Assembly (NCBI GenBank): GCA_964462585.1
Contig: CAYXAK010000030.1
Coordinates: 1 to 22,445 of the forward strand
Length of the DNA: 22,445 nucleotides
Direction: 5' to 3'
DNA from: Halarsenatibacter sp964462585
Lineage (GTDB): Bacteria > Bacillota > Halanaerobiia > Halanaerobiales > Halarsenatibacteraceae
The translations under genes and the position numbers were made by a program. How positions within the stretch are numbered: position 1 is the first letter of the stretch; each line of letters starts with the position of its first letter. Shown here one piece after another: positions 1-7,407 of this stretch. Below the pieces are notes generated by a model. That model was not told where the DNA came from and ran no database searches. It was given only the letters and a program-made list of their open reading frames with translations.

Positions 1-15
1 AAGAAAAAACACTGG

Positions 16-52
16 AAATCCATAGGGCATATTAAAATCCATAGGGCACATT
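16..52. repeat. Short tandem direct repeat, two 18-bp copies
   Basis: Positions 16-33 and 35-52 read AAATCCATAGGGCAYATT, differing at one base (T or C), with a period of 19 bp. The array may continue beyond the left edge of the window. Function is unknown. It could be a protein-binding site pair or the end of a longer repeat. Confidence 0.7.
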
Positions 53-94
53 ATACACAATTTTCCATCTCCTTGCACCAATAATAATCATAGC

Positions 95-115
95 CCCCCT
101 TAAAGGGGGTTTTTT
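95..115 (+). terminator. Rho-independent terminator of an off-window gene
   Basis: A 6-bp stem CCCCCT / AGGGGG with a 3-nt TAA loop (95-109) is followed directly by six T residues (110-115). The T tract is only on the rightward-reading strand, so it ends a transcript coming from left of the window. Confidence 0.75.
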
Positions 116-242
116 ATATGCCATCAAAATTACTGGCGAAACCATCACCACAGCCCGGCTTTTAGGTTTTTGCCGGAAACTTAATCCGGTCATTTAATGT
201 TTCGGCACACTTTCGGAGCAGCTTCTAACGATTGCGCTCAAA

Positions 243-274
243 AATAAAAAATGACCACCTCTGCTGAAGTGGCC
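243..274 (-). terminator. Terminator of the tRNA-Ser transcript
   Basis: Read leftward, GGCCACTT-CAGCAG-AGGTGGTC forms an 8-bp stem with two G-U pairs (274 down to 253), followed by a run rich in T (ATTTTTATTTTT on the minus strand). It lies 28 bases past the CCA end of the tRNA, where a terminator for a single-gene tRNA transcript is expected. Confidence 0.75.
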
Positions 275-301
275 TGATGATCGATATGATCGCTATAAAG
301 A

Positions 302-390
302 TGGCGGAGGGAGGGGGATTTGAACCCCCACACCATAACGGCTTCACCGGATTTCAAGTCCGGCCCCTTACCAGATTCGGACATCCCTCC
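302..390 (-). tRNA. tRNA-Ser (anticodon UGA)
   Basis: Read on the minus strand from 390, the acceptor stem GGAGGGA pairs with TCCCTCC. The anticodon stem-loop is CCGGA-CTTGAAA-TCCGG, giving anticodon TGA. A long variable arm marks a class II tRNA. The T stem-loop is GGGGG-TTCAAAT-CCCCC, followed by discriminator G and an encoded CCA at 304-302. The long variable arm and the UGA anticodon identify serine, reading UCA and probably other UCN codons. Promoter and terminator flank it, so it is a stand-alone unit. Confidence 0.96.
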
Positions 391-408
391 AGACTTTTGT
401 CATCTTAA

Positions 409-437
409 ATTCTACAATATTCTGGCCGCTATGTCAA
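409..437 (-). promoter_or_regulatory. Sigma-A promoter of tRNA-Ser
   Basis: On the minus strand TTGACA (437-432) is followed after exactly 17 bp by TAGAAT (414-409). Predicted transcription start is near 402, about 12 bases before the mature 5' end at 390. Confidence 0.85.
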
Positions 438-511
438 GACAGATCAGGGAGGTATTGTCGAAATTTCGAAGAATATATATAGCAGGTGTGTTAGACCTTC
501 TCTGGGAGTTT

Positions 512-576
512 TTTTGCCGGGATTATTTTGCCGGGATCACTATATTGTTGTTTTTTTGTATTATGTTTGTATTATG
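512..576. repeat. Two direct duplications in the leader of the peptidase gene
   Basis: TTTTGCCGGGAT occurs at 512-523 and again at 526-537 (period 14). TTTGTATTATG occurs as a perfect tandem duplication at 555-565 and 566-576. Both lie in the 276-bp gene-free stretch between the tRNA and the peptidase. Apart from these and a 12-bp palindrome TCGAAATTTCGA at 458-469, that stretch shows no gene. A weak promoter candidate (TTGTCG 455-460, TATAGC 478-483) overlaps the palindrome. Function is unknown; slipped-strand duplication or operator copies are both possible. Confidence 0.6.
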
Positions 577-666
577 CCTCTTATAAACGGCTAAACGGCC
601 CAAAAAAGCAGTAAACATAAATCAGGGCCACAAACATCACATTATCATACAGAGGAGGAATAAATT

Positions 667-2406
667 TTGCAGCTGGAGAAGATGAAGAAGGAGTTTTCCC
701 CGCGCAGGGTGCAGGAGCTCATATACGATATATCAACATTTGATCGGGCCAAGGGCAGTGATGATTATCATCGGGCTGTGGAATTCGTGCAGCAGAATGT
801 GGAAGGTGTGGAGAGGCTGACCTTCACCAGCGATGCCACCTACAACAGCTGGGAGGTGCCAGCTGATTACAATCTGAAGGACGGCTATCTCCGCTATGCC
901 GGAGCTGGAGATTATCTCATCAGCTCGCTGGCCAGCCAGCCCACAGCAGCCCTCTTCACCTCGGATGATACCGGTGGTGAGGTGAAGCTGAAGGTTTTCG
1001 ATGCCGGGAAGGGTGAGGAGCCTGAAGATTATGAGGGTTATGATGGGGAAAAGGCGGTGCTGGCCCACGGTCAGCCCACAGCCGTCTACTATCAGGCTGT
1101 GAGAAAGAGGGGAGCAGAGTGTATTCTGCTCTGTCATATGCGCTCGGAAAAGCCCTCCATAGGGCGCAGCAGGGAACAGATGCCCGGGGCGGTGAACTAC
1201 ACCTCTCTGCCCTCGGTCAAATCCGAAGATGAGCATGCTTACGGCTTCTCGCTCTGCTGGAGCCAGGTCAAAGAGCTGCGCCAGAAGCTGGAGGAGGAAG
1301 ATGGAAGTCTGGAGCTGGAAGCCCGCATAGATTTAGAGCCCGGCACCGGCGAGCTGGAGATACTAAAAGCCGAGGCCGGCCGGGGTCAATCGGAAAGAAA
1401 ACCCCTGCTTTTGACCGCTCATCTATGCCATCCCCGGCCCAGCGCCAACGATAATGCCAGCGGAGCGGCACTTCTGGTGGAGATCATGAGGGTGCTCAAG
1501 CAGTTCGAACCTAGAAGAAAGATCGTGGCTATCTGGGTGCCCGAGATGTACGGCCCGGCGGCACTGCTGGAGGAGCAGGAGGGCTGGGATGATTTTGAGC
1601 TGGCTTTGAATCTGGATATGGTGGGTGAGGATCAGGATCTCACCGGCTCCACACTCAATGTCTTCAGCACGGCCTGGTCCATGCCATCATTTCTCTCCGA
1701 GCTGGCTGCCTTTCATCTGGAGGATAAAAGCTTCCGGATGAATGAAGAGGGCTATGCCGGCGGCAGCGATCATTTTATCTTTTCCAATCCTTCTGTGGGA
1801 GTGCCGGCGGTATCTCTAACCCAGCTGCCCGATCGCTATTACCATACCGACCTGGACACACCCGATAAGACCTCACGGCAAACTCTGCGCTGGGTGGGTG
1901 AGGCCGTGCTGGGCATAATTTCGGATCTGGAGGAGATGAAGACGGAGACGCTTGCCGGCATCTCGGCCCGCATAGTCGATAACTATCTCCGGGAAACGGG
2001 GGATGACCATCCTCCGCTGGTGGAGAATTACCGAGCTCATCTGGCCCTGACCAAACTCCAGCAGCTGGCTGAATACGGGGAAGCCGGACCGGCACTGGAT
2101 TGGCTCGGGGAGGAAGCGGGTGATTTCACTCCCCCCCAGCCGCGGGAGGATTTCAGATCTTTCACAGGACCTCTCTCGCGGGACTGGATGGATATCGAGG
2201 AGAGACTGGAGCATCTCAAACTAAGGCGCCGTTACGATGACTGGGGCAATTTCTGTTTTGAACTTCTCAATTTTCTGGAGCTGGGCTATGAACGAGAAGA
2301 TGCCATAGAACTGGCGCGGGCCGAATTTGATCTGCCGGAAGAGATCGAAGAGGAAGCCAGAGATCTGCTGGAAAAGCTGCAGAGAGAGGAGCTGATAGAA
2401 TTATGA
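667..2406 (+). CDS. M28-like zinc aminopeptidase, DUF4910/COG4310 type
   Basis: Probable cytosolic metallo-aminopeptidase. The pattern is that of the DUF4910 family, a circularly elaborated relative of M28 peptidases. A complete set of likely di-zinc ligands and catalytic residues is visible: H252 in AHLCHP, D262 in NDNASG, E293 in VPEMYG, D317 in LNLDMVGED, and H393 in YYHTDLDTPDK, plus the GGSDHF motif near 365-370. Residues about 60-190 look like an inserted PA-like lid. The last 150 residues are acidic and helical. No signal peptide is seen. The start is TTG at 667, chosen because AGAGGAGG ends about 8 bases upstream; ATG at 682 is an alternative. The gene overlaps the acetyltransferase gene by ATGA. 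Enzyme class is fairly sure, substrate unknown. Confidence 0.85.
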   Translation: MQLEKMKKEFSPRRVQELIYDISTFDRAKGSDDYHRAVEFVQQNVEGVERLTFTSDATYNSWEVPADYNLKDGYLRYAGAGDYLISSLASQPTAALFTSDDTGGEVKLKVFDAGKGEEPEDYEGYDGEKAVLAHGQPTAVYYQAVRKRGAECILLCHMRSEKPSIGRSREQMPGAVNYTSLPSVKSEDEHAYGFSLCWSQVKELRQKLEEEDGSLELEARIDLEPGTGELEILKAEAGRGQSERKPLLLTAHLCHPRPSANDNASGAALLVEIMRVLKQFEPRRKIVAIWVPEMYGPAALLEEQEGWDDFELALNLDMVGEDQDLTGSTLNVFSTAWSMPSFLSELAAFHLEDKSFRMNEEGYAGGSDHFIFSNPSVGVPAVSLTQLPDRYYHTDLDTPDKTSRQTLRWVGEAVLGIISDLEEMKTETLAGISARIVDNYLRETGDDHPPLVENYRAHLALTKLQQLAEYGEAGPALDWLGEEAGDFTPPQPREDFRSFTGPLSRDWMDIEERLEHLKLRRRYDDWGNFCFELLNFLELGYEREDAIELARAEFDLPEEIEEEARDLLEKLQREELIEL

Positions 2407-2963
2407 AGTATTTTCACAAGCTGGTAGGCGAGAATGTCTTTCTCTCACCCCTGAACAGCGAGGATAAAGAGAAATTTACCGAATGGATCAACGATCTGGA
2501 GGCCTCGCTCTACCTGGGGGCGGCCGAGAGAGTCGTCAGCCTGCAGGGTGAGAAAGAAGCCCTGGAGGAGATGCAGGAAGGCTATAATTTTGCCGTGGTG
2601 GAAAAATCGCTGGACGAGCTGATGGGCAGCTGCGGCTTCACGGATGTGAACAATATTCACGGCACGGCCGAGCTCGGCATCTTCATAGGCAATAAAAACT
2701 ACTGGGACAGGGGCTACGGGACTGAAGCCTGCAGGCTGCTGCTTGATTTCGGCTTCAATATACTCAATCTTAACAATATCATGCTGTCGGTATATGAGTA
2801 CAATGACCGCGCACTCAAATGCTACGAAAAACTGGGGTTTAATGAGATCGGCAGGCGCCGCAATGCCCACCAGGTCGGAGGCCAGAGATATGATGAGATA
2901 TACATGGATATGCTGGCCGAAGAGTTTGAGGGCAGCATACTGGACAGGGTGGAGCTGGACTGA
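2403..2963 (+). CDS. GNAT-family N-acetyltransferase, RimJ/RimL type
   Basis: A 186-residue GNAT protein that transfers acetyl from acetyl-CoA to an amino group. The acetyl-CoA loop is visible as W101-D-R-G-Y-G-T-E-A, followed by the family's typical C-terminal pattern N134-x-x-A-x-x-x-Y-E-K-L-G-F. Length and layout fit the RimJ/RimL/SpeG branch, whose substrates include protein N-termini and polyamines; nothing in the sequence fixes the substrate. Its ATG overlaps the TGA of the peptidase (ATGA), so the two are translationally coupled. It ends 146 bp before the por operon, which has its own promoter candidate. Confidence 0.85.
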   Translation: MKYFHKLVGENVFLSPLNSEDKEKFTEWINDLEASLYLGAAERVVSLQGEKEALEEMQEGYNFAVVEKSLDELMGSCGFTDVNNIHGTAELGIFIGNKNYWDRGYGTEACRLLLDFGFNILNLNNIMLSVYEYNDRALKCYEKLGFNEIGRRRNAHQVGGQRYDEIYMDMLAEEFEGSILDRVELD

Positions 2964-3026
2964 AGGATATCACACCTGTTTTGAGCCGGCGGCAGAACTG
3001 CTTTAAGTAAACGCCGATGACCCGCT

Positions 3027-3046
3027 ATTAACCAGCGATGGTTAAT
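3027..3046. promoter_or_regulatory. Candidate operator upstream of por operon
   Basis: A perfect 7-bp inverted repeat ATTAACC-AGCGAT-GGTTAAT sits 4 bp upstream of the candidate -35 box of the por operon. It has no T tract, so it is not an obvious terminator for the acetyltransferase gene. Position and symmetry suggest a regulator-binding site; the regulator is unknown. Confidence 0.45.
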
Positions 3047-3049
3047 TAC

Positions 3050-3078
3050 TTCACAAATTCCTGCAGATATGTTACCAT
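3050..3078 (+). promoter_or_regulatory. Candidate sigma-A promoter of the por operon
   Basis: TTCACA (3050-3055) and TACCAT (3073-3078) are separated by 17 bp. The match is 5/6 and 4/6, so it is moderate. A start near 3085 would give a short leader of about 25 nt before porG. Confidence 0.5.
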
Positions 3079-3109
3079 CTAACTGAAACAGCATAATGGA
3101 AATGGGGGG

Positions 3110-3688
3110 ATGAAATTGAGCGAGCTGACAGAGATACGCTGGCATGGTCGAGGAGGACAGGGAGCAAAGACCGCCTCAACACTCGTGGGCAAGGCCGCGG
3201 CCGAGATGGGCCGGGATATTCAGGCCTTTCCCGAATATGGACCTGAGAGGATGGGGGCTCCCGTGCAGGCCTTTAACCGCATAAGTGATGAGGAATTTTC
3301 CATCCACTGCCAGATCAGCAGTCCGGAGTGTGTTGTGGTGCTGGACCCCACACTGCTGGAGGTCGTCGATGTTACCGACGGTGTGCCGGAGGATGGAGTG
3401 CTGGTCGTCAACAGCAGAGAAGATGCGGGGAAGATCAAAGAGAAACTGGATTTTGCCGGTGAAGTCTGGACAGTCGATGCTTATAAAATCTCACAGGAGG
3501 AGATGGGGCGTCCTATCCCCAACACTCCCATGATAGGTGCCCTCATACGGGCTTCAGAGGTGCTAGATTTTGAGGAGTTCAGGGAAAAGCTCAAACCTGT
3601 TCTGGAAGATAAGTTCGGCCCCAATGGCATTGCCGGGAAGAACCTGGCCGCCATCGACAGGGCCTACGAGGAGGTCAAAAGCCAATGA
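3110..3688 (+). CDS. porG: Pyruvate:ferredoxin oxidoreductase, gamma subunit
   Basis: Gamma subunit of the four-subunit pyruvate synthase, corresponding to the CoA-binding domain III of single-chain enzymes. The signature RWHGRGGQGAKTAS is near residues 9-22 and the FPEYGPERMGAPVQAFNRI block near residues 40-58. Length (192 aa) is normal. Start choice is uncertain: a GGGGGG ribosome site at 3104-3109 touches the ATG at 3110, so TTG at 3116 (two codons downstream, 6-nt spacing) may be the real start. First gene of a gamma-delta-alpha-beta operon, overlapping porD by ATGA. The subunit order and sequence match the bacterial and archaeal pyruvate enzymes (Thermotoga/Pyrococcus type) better than 2-oxoglutarate enzymes. 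Confidence 0.92.
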   Translation: MKLSELTEIRWHGRGGQGAKTASTLVGKAAAEMGRDIQAFPEYGPERMGAPVQAFNRISDEEFSIHCQISSPECVVVLDPTLLEVVDVTDGVPEDGVLVVNSREDAGKIKEKLDFAGEVWTVDAYKISQEEMGRPIPNTPMIGALIRASEVLDFEEFREKLKPVLEDKFGPNGIAGKNLAAIDRAYEEVKSQ

Positions 3689-3969
3689 CAGTTGAGCCCG
3701 GTGACGGATATAGAGATATTCCCGAAGGTGGACTTGTCAGAGAAGCGGGAAATTCCCGGGAGTATAAGACCGGGGGCTGGAGGACTGAGCGCCCCGTGCT
3801 CGATGAGGATAGATGCACCGACTGCTTTCTGTGTGCCGTCTACTGTCCCGATTACTCCGTGGAACACAGAGATGAGGAGGTTGTCGGATTCGATCTGGAA
3901 TATTGCAAGGGCTGCGGCATCTGTGCCAACGAATGTCCCGTCGATGCCATCAGCATGGAACAGGAATAG
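3685..3969 (+). CDS. porD: Pyruvate:ferredoxin oxidoreductase, delta (ferredoxin) subunit
   Basis: A 94-residue bacterial-type ferredoxin subunit that carries electrons from the TPP subunit out to free ferredoxin. Two complete 4Fe-4S motifs are present: C44, C47, C50, C54 and C74, C77, C80, C84, each ending in Cys-Pro. The N-terminal EYKTGGWRTERPVLD segment is the usual PorD docking region. It starts within the stop of porG (ATGA), with AGGAGG at 3669-3674 inside the porG coding region. It is followed after 27 bp by porA. Confidence 0.94.
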   Translation: MTVEPGDGYRDIPEGGLVREAGNSREYKTGGWRTERPVLDEDRCTDCFLCAVYCPDYSVEHRDEEVVGFDLEYCKGCGICANECPVDAISMEQE

Positions 3970-3996
3970 CAAGCAATTTATCAGGGGGGAAAGCCG

Positions 3997-5193
3997 ATGT
4001 CCACAGAGGTTGAGGAAAAACGTGTAGCAAAGACGGGGAATGAGATTGTGGGTGAGGCCATGCGCCAGATCAATCCCGATACGGTCTGTGCCTATCCCAT
4101 AACACCCCAGACAGATATAGTTCAGAATTTCTCACAGTACGTGGCAGATGGTGAGGTCGATACCGAGTTTGTCACTGTGGAGAGCGAGCACAGTGCTATG
4201 AGCGCCTGCGTGGGGGCTGCTGCCTCCGGGGCCCGGGCCATGACCGCCACAGCAGCCAATGGCCTGGCTCTGATGTGGGAGGTGCTCTATATAGCCTCCA
4301 GCACCAGGCTACCGATAGTCATGCCCGTAGTAAACAGGGCCTTAAGCGCTCCTATCAACATCCACTGTGATCACAGCGATGCCATGGGTGCCAGGGATTC
4401 GGGCTGGATACAGCTCTACGGAGAGAATGCCCAGGAGGTATATGATAATACCATTCAGGCTGTCCGCATTGCCGAACATGAGGATGTGCGCCTGCCGGTG
4501 ATGGTCAATCTGGATGGCTTTATCATCAGCCACGCCGTGGAAAATGTGAATATGATGAGCGATGAAGCGGTGCAGAATTTCATAGGTGAATATGAACCGG
4601 AGTTTTCACTGCTCAACTCTGAAGATCCGGTCACTGTAGGCCCGCTGGCACTGCAGGATTTCTACTTCGAGTTCAAGAAACAGCAGGCAGATGCGGCGGA
4701 GAATGTGGCCGATGTTGTACAGGAGGTGGGCAGAGAATACGGTGAGAGGACGGGACGCAGCTACGGCCTCTTCGAGGAATACAGACTGGAGGACGCCGAG
4801 GTGGCCGTGGTAGCGCTGGGTTCAACCACCGGCACGGCCAGACATTCTGTCGATAAGCTCCGCTCAGAGGGCGTGAAAGCCGGACTACTCAAATTGAGGC
4901 TCTTCCGGCCCTTCCCGGCCCGGGAGATAGCTGAAGCGCTGAGCGGGCTGGAGGCGGTGGGTGTTCTGGACAGAGCCGATACATTCTCCACCACAGGCGG
5001 TCCCCTCTTCGCCGACATCAAAAGTGCGCTCTATGATGTCGATCCCTCCGTCAAACCGGTCAACTATATCTACGGGCTGGGCGGCAGGGATATAGACGAG
5101 GAGGAGATAGCTTCAGTCTACAGAGAGCTGCTGGAAGCTGCCGATGCTGACAGAGTTGAATCTCCCGTCAATTATATCGGTGTAAGAGAATAG
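3997..5193 (+). CDS. porA: Pyruvate:ferredoxin oxidoreductase, alpha subunit
   Basis: Alpha subunit (398 aa), equivalent to domains I and II of single-chain enzymes. It binds pyruvate and completes the TPP site with PorB. Visible blocks are AYPITPQTDIV near residue 30, VESEHSAMSACVGAAASGARAMTATAANGLALMWE, NRALSAPINIHCDHSDAMGARDSGWIQLY, and NLDGFIISH. Near the C-terminus there is a second domain with ALGSTTGTARHSVD and LFRPFP, and a final YGLGGRDI block. These closely follow the Thermotoga PorA sequence as I recall it, including its length. A GGGGGG-type ribosome site precedes the ATG at 3997. Confidence 0.95.
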   Translation: MSTEVEEKRVAKTGNEIVGEAMRQINPDTVCAYPITPQTDIVQNFSQYVADGEVDTEFVTVESEHSAMSACVGAAASGARAMTATAANGLALMWEVLYIASSTRLPIVMPVVNRALSAPINIHCDHSDAMGARDSGWIQLYGENAQEVYDNTIQAVRIAEHEDVRLPVMVNLDGFIISHAVENVNMMSDEAVQNFIGEYEPEFSLLNSEDPVTVGPLALQDFYFEFKKQQADAAENVADVVQEVGREYGERTGRSYGLFEEYRLEDAEVAVVALGSTTGTARHSVDKLRSEGVKAGLLKLRLFRPFPAREIAEALSGLEAVGVLDRADTFSTTGGPLFADIKSALYDVDPSVKPVNYIYGLGGRDIDEEEIASVYRELLEAADADRVESPVNYIGVRE

Positions 5194-5207
5194 GAGGTGC
5201 TGCAGAT

Positions 5208-6131
5208 ATGAATTTAAAAGATTATGCCCGCAAGGAACCCCGTTTAAGCCCCGGCCACAGGCTCTGTGCCGGCTGTGCGGCCAGCACTGTTGCCCGACTG
5301 ATAATGAGTGCCAGTGAAAACCCAGCGGTGGTGGGCTGTGCCACGGGCTGTCTGGAGGTCTCCACCACCATATATCCCTATACATCCTGGAAGGATTCCT
5401 TCATCCACAATGCCTTCGAGAATGTGGCTGCCACCATCAGCGGTGTGGAAGCAGCTTACAGATCTTTCAGGCGCCAGGGTAAACTCGACGAGGACTTTGA
5501 TTTTATTGCCTTCGGCGGTGATGGGGGGACATATGATATAGGTTTTCAATCCCTCTCTGGAGCCATAGAGAGAGGACATGATATGGTCTATGTCTGCTAT
5601 GACAATGGCGCCTATATGAATACCGGCATCCAGCGCTCCAGCGCCACGCCAAAGGGGGCCAGCACCACAACCTCCCCGGCCGGCAACGAGATACCCGGCA
5701 AGGAGCAGAAGCGCAAGGAGATAACCGATATCGTGGCCGCCCACGGCATAGAGTATGCGGCCCAGACGGCACCATGGCGGCCGCAGGATATCATCAAAAA
5801 AGCTGAGAAGGCCTTCGCCGTTCAGGGGCCGGCCTTTCTCAATGTGCTGGCACCCTGTCCTAGAGGCTGGCGCAGCGAGAACGATAAGAGCATCGAGATA
5901 AGCAGGGTTGCCGCCGATACCTGTTTCTGGCCTCTTTTTGAGGTAGAGGAAGGTGAGTGGAAGTTAAATTATCAGCCCCGCGAGAAAAAGCCCGTGACCG
6001 ACTGGCTGGAGATGCAGGGCAGGTTCGATCACCTCTTCCAGGATGAAAATGAACACCTGCTGGAGGATATCCAGGAGCAGGTCGATGAGCGCTGGCAGAT
6101 GATCAAAAATAGATGTGGTGTGGAAGAATAA
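5208..6131 (+). CDS. porB: Pyruvate:ferredoxin oxidoreductase, beta (TPP) subunit
   Basis: Beta subunit (307 aa) that binds thiamine diphosphate and the proximal 4Fe-4S cluster. The TPP motif starts at GDGG 104-107 and ends at N133. Likely cluster ligands are C20, C23, C48 and C217, matching the four cysteines of the single-chain enzyme. The blocks CATGCLEVSTTIYPYTSW and APCPRGWRSENDKSIEIS are typical of PorB. AGGAGG lies 10 bases before the ATG. It is the last gene of the operon, followed 21 bp later by a strong terminator. Substrate is probably pyruvate; a branched 2-oxoacid cannot be fully excluded from sequence alone. Confidence 0.94.
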   Translation: MNLKDYARKEPRLSPGHRLCAGCAASTVARLIMSASENPAVVGCATGCLEVSTTIYPYTSWKDSFIHNAFENVAATISGVEAAYRSFRRQGKLDEDFDFIAFGGDGGTYDIGFQSLSGAIERGHDMVYVCYDNGAYMNTGIQRSSATPKGASTTTSPAGNEIPGKEQKRKEITDIVAAHGIEYAAQTAPWRPQDIIKKAEKAFAVQGPAFLNVLAPCPRGWRSENDKSIEISRVAADTCFWPLFEVEEGEWKLNYQPREKKPVTDWLEMQGRFDHLFQDENEHLLEDIQEQVDERWQMIKNRCGVEE

Positions 6132-6152
6132 CTCCATTGAGATGTCGACAGA

Positions 6153-6180
6153 CCCCGGCTGCTGCCGGGGTTTTAATTTT
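6153..6180 (+). terminator. Rho-independent terminator of porGDAB
   Basis: CCCCGGC-TGCT-GCCGGGG (6153-6170) forms a perfect 7-bp GC stem with a 4-nt loop and is followed by TTTTAATTTT. It ends the por operon and separates it from the activase operon. Confidence 0.95.
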
Positions 6181-6246
6181 GCCCTCTTTTTCTCTGTTTT
6201 CTGCTCTTAAGGCACTTTATGCTGGTAAAATTTGTTGGTAGAAGCT

Positions 6247-6266
6247 GATATATGATAAAATATATC
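6247..6266. repeat. Inverted repeat upstream of the activase operon
   Basis: GATATAT-GATAAA-ATATATC is a perfect 7-bp inverted repeat with a 6-nt spacer, 54 bp upstream of the -35 box at 6320. It may be an operator; being AT-only it could also arise by chance. Confidence 0.35.
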
Positions 6267-6319
6267 TGCAGCAGGGGTGAAAACGGCAAAAAATCCGGCC
6301 CTTTTGTAAACTGTTTAAT

Positions 6320-6348
6320 TTGACAAACCCCTGCCTATAGAGTAAGAT
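6320..6348 (+). promoter_or_regulatory. Sigma-A promoter of the activase trio
   Basis: TTGACA (6320-6325), exactly 17 bp, then TAAGAT (6343-6348). The -35 is perfect and the -10 matches 5/6. Predicted start is near 6355, giving a leader of about 48 nt before the ATG at 6403. The preceding terminator makes this an independent operon. Confidence 0.85.
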
Positions 6349-6402
6349 AATAATGAATATGATCAGCAATAATTATGAATTGTGCAGGAGGCAAATATAG
6401 AG

Positions 6403-7407
6403 ATGAAGATCGGCATTCCCCATTCCCTGCTCTACTATTATTATTTCCCCTTCTGGGAGGAGCTTTTCACCAGCCTGGGGCAGGAAGTGGTCGTATCAGA
6501 GCCCAATAATGAGCAGATAATGAACAAAGGTGTCAAATACTCTATATCCGAGATCTGTGTGCCAATGAAGACCTTTGTGGGCCAGGTTCTGGAGCTGGCC
6601 GAACGGGATGATGTGGACCGGATTTATGTTCCCCGCCTGAGATCGATCCATGAGGAAGTGACGCTCTGTCCCAAGTTTCTGGGGCTTCCGGATATGATAC
6701 TCAATTCTCTGGACGGTATGGAGGATCTGCTCCTGGTCAACACAATCGAACAGGACAGTGATGATATCTCAGACCCCAAAGATTACCAGATTTTCAAAGA
6801 GGAGTTCGATGTCAGCCAGAAGGAGCTGGAAGCCGCACTGGAGAGCGCCAGCCAGCGCTGGCAGGAGTACCGCGCACAGCACCGCCAGGGCTTTACCAGC
6901 GATGTGCTCTTAAACGAGAAGGAGCGCAGCCTGGAGACGAGCGATCTCACCATAGGCCTTCTGGGCTATGTCTATAATGTCTATGATAACTTCGTCAATA
7001 TGGATCTTCTGGGCAAGCTGCGGGATATGAACGTAAATGTGGTAACCTTCGAGATGATAGATGACGAGGTGATCGAAAGGGAAGCCGCCAAAATGGACAA
7101 GAGAATGTTCTGGGAGTTCACCAACAAGCTGCTGGGGGCCGGCTATCACTTTCTCAAATCGGATGAGATAGACGGCATAATCCATGTCACGGCTTTCGGC
7201 TGTGGGCCCGATTCCATACTGGGTCCCTTTCTGGATATAGATTCCGATGAATATGATAAGCCCTTTATGACTCTGCGCATAGATGAGCAGACGGGAGAGA
7301 GCCACCTGGTCACAAGGGTGGAGGCTTTTATAGATCTTCTGCGCCTGCGCAAAAAGAAGGAAAAACGACAGCAGGAAAAAGTAACTGGAGAGAGTGAGCT
7401 GACATGA
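6403..7407 (+). CDS. Three-cysteine Fe-S protein, DUF2229/COG3580 type
   Basis: A 334-residue protein of the DUF2229 family (CoA-enzyme activase-associated domain), related to the subunits of 2-hydroxyacyl-CoA dehydratases. It opens with GIPHSLLYYYYFPFWEELF. Three cysteines sit in conserved contexts and are likely Fe-S ligands: C52 (SEICVPMK), C89 (TLCPKF) and C267 (FGCGPDS). The C-terminal block RIDEQTGESHLVTRVEAF recurs in the next gene, so the two are paralogues. I chose ATG 6403 because AGGAGG at 6386-6391 precedes it by 11 nt; the in-frame GTG at 6382 lies upstream of that site and would leave it without a ribosome site. Overlaps the next gene by ATGA. Family assignment is good, reaction unknown. 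Confidence 0.85.
   Translation: MKIGIPHSLLYYYYFPFWEELFTSLGQEVVVSEPNNEQIMNKGVKYSISEICVPMKTFVGQVLELAERDDVDRIYVPRLRSIHEEVTLCPKFLGLPDMILNSLDGMEDLLLVNTIEQDSDDISDPKDYQIFKEEFDVSQKELEAALESASQRWQEYRAQHRQGFTSDVLLNEKERSLETSDLTIGLLGYVYNVYDNFVNMDLLGKLRDMNVNVVTFEMIDDEVIEREAAKMDKRMFWEFTNKLLGAGYHFLKSDEIDGIIHVTAFGCGPDSILGPFLDIDSDEYDKPFMTLRIDEQTGESHLVTRVEAFIDLLRLRKKKEKRQQEKVTGESELT

Larger units (their letters stand above)
1..301. other. Intergenic stretch left of tRNA-Ser
   Basis: No convincing coding region is visible in this stretch. It holds an 18-bp direct repeat at the very edge, a rho-independent terminator at 95-115 that reads rightward and therefore ends a gene lying off the left edge, and the terminator of the tRNA at 243-274. 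A weak 5-bp inverted repeat (CCGGA at 173-177, TCCGG at 185-189) has no clear T tract. Nothing else is evident. Confidence 0.6.

Noticed and set aside
320..586. 88-codon rightward open frame over the tRNA and its promoter
   Set aside because: It overlaps the tRNA-Ser gene and its promoter, has no ribosome site and resembles no protein.
3110..6131. 2-oxoglutarate:ferredoxin oxidoreductase (korABCD)
   Set aside because: Subunit order and the PorA/PorD/PorG sequence blocks follow the Thermotoga-type pyruvate enzyme; a 2-oxoglutarate enzyme would look different in alpha and gamma.
6382..6402. GTG at 6382 as start of the DUF2229 protein
   Set aside because: It lies upstream of the AGGAGG site at 6386-6391; ATG 6403 is correctly placed after it and begins at the family's usual MKIGIP start.
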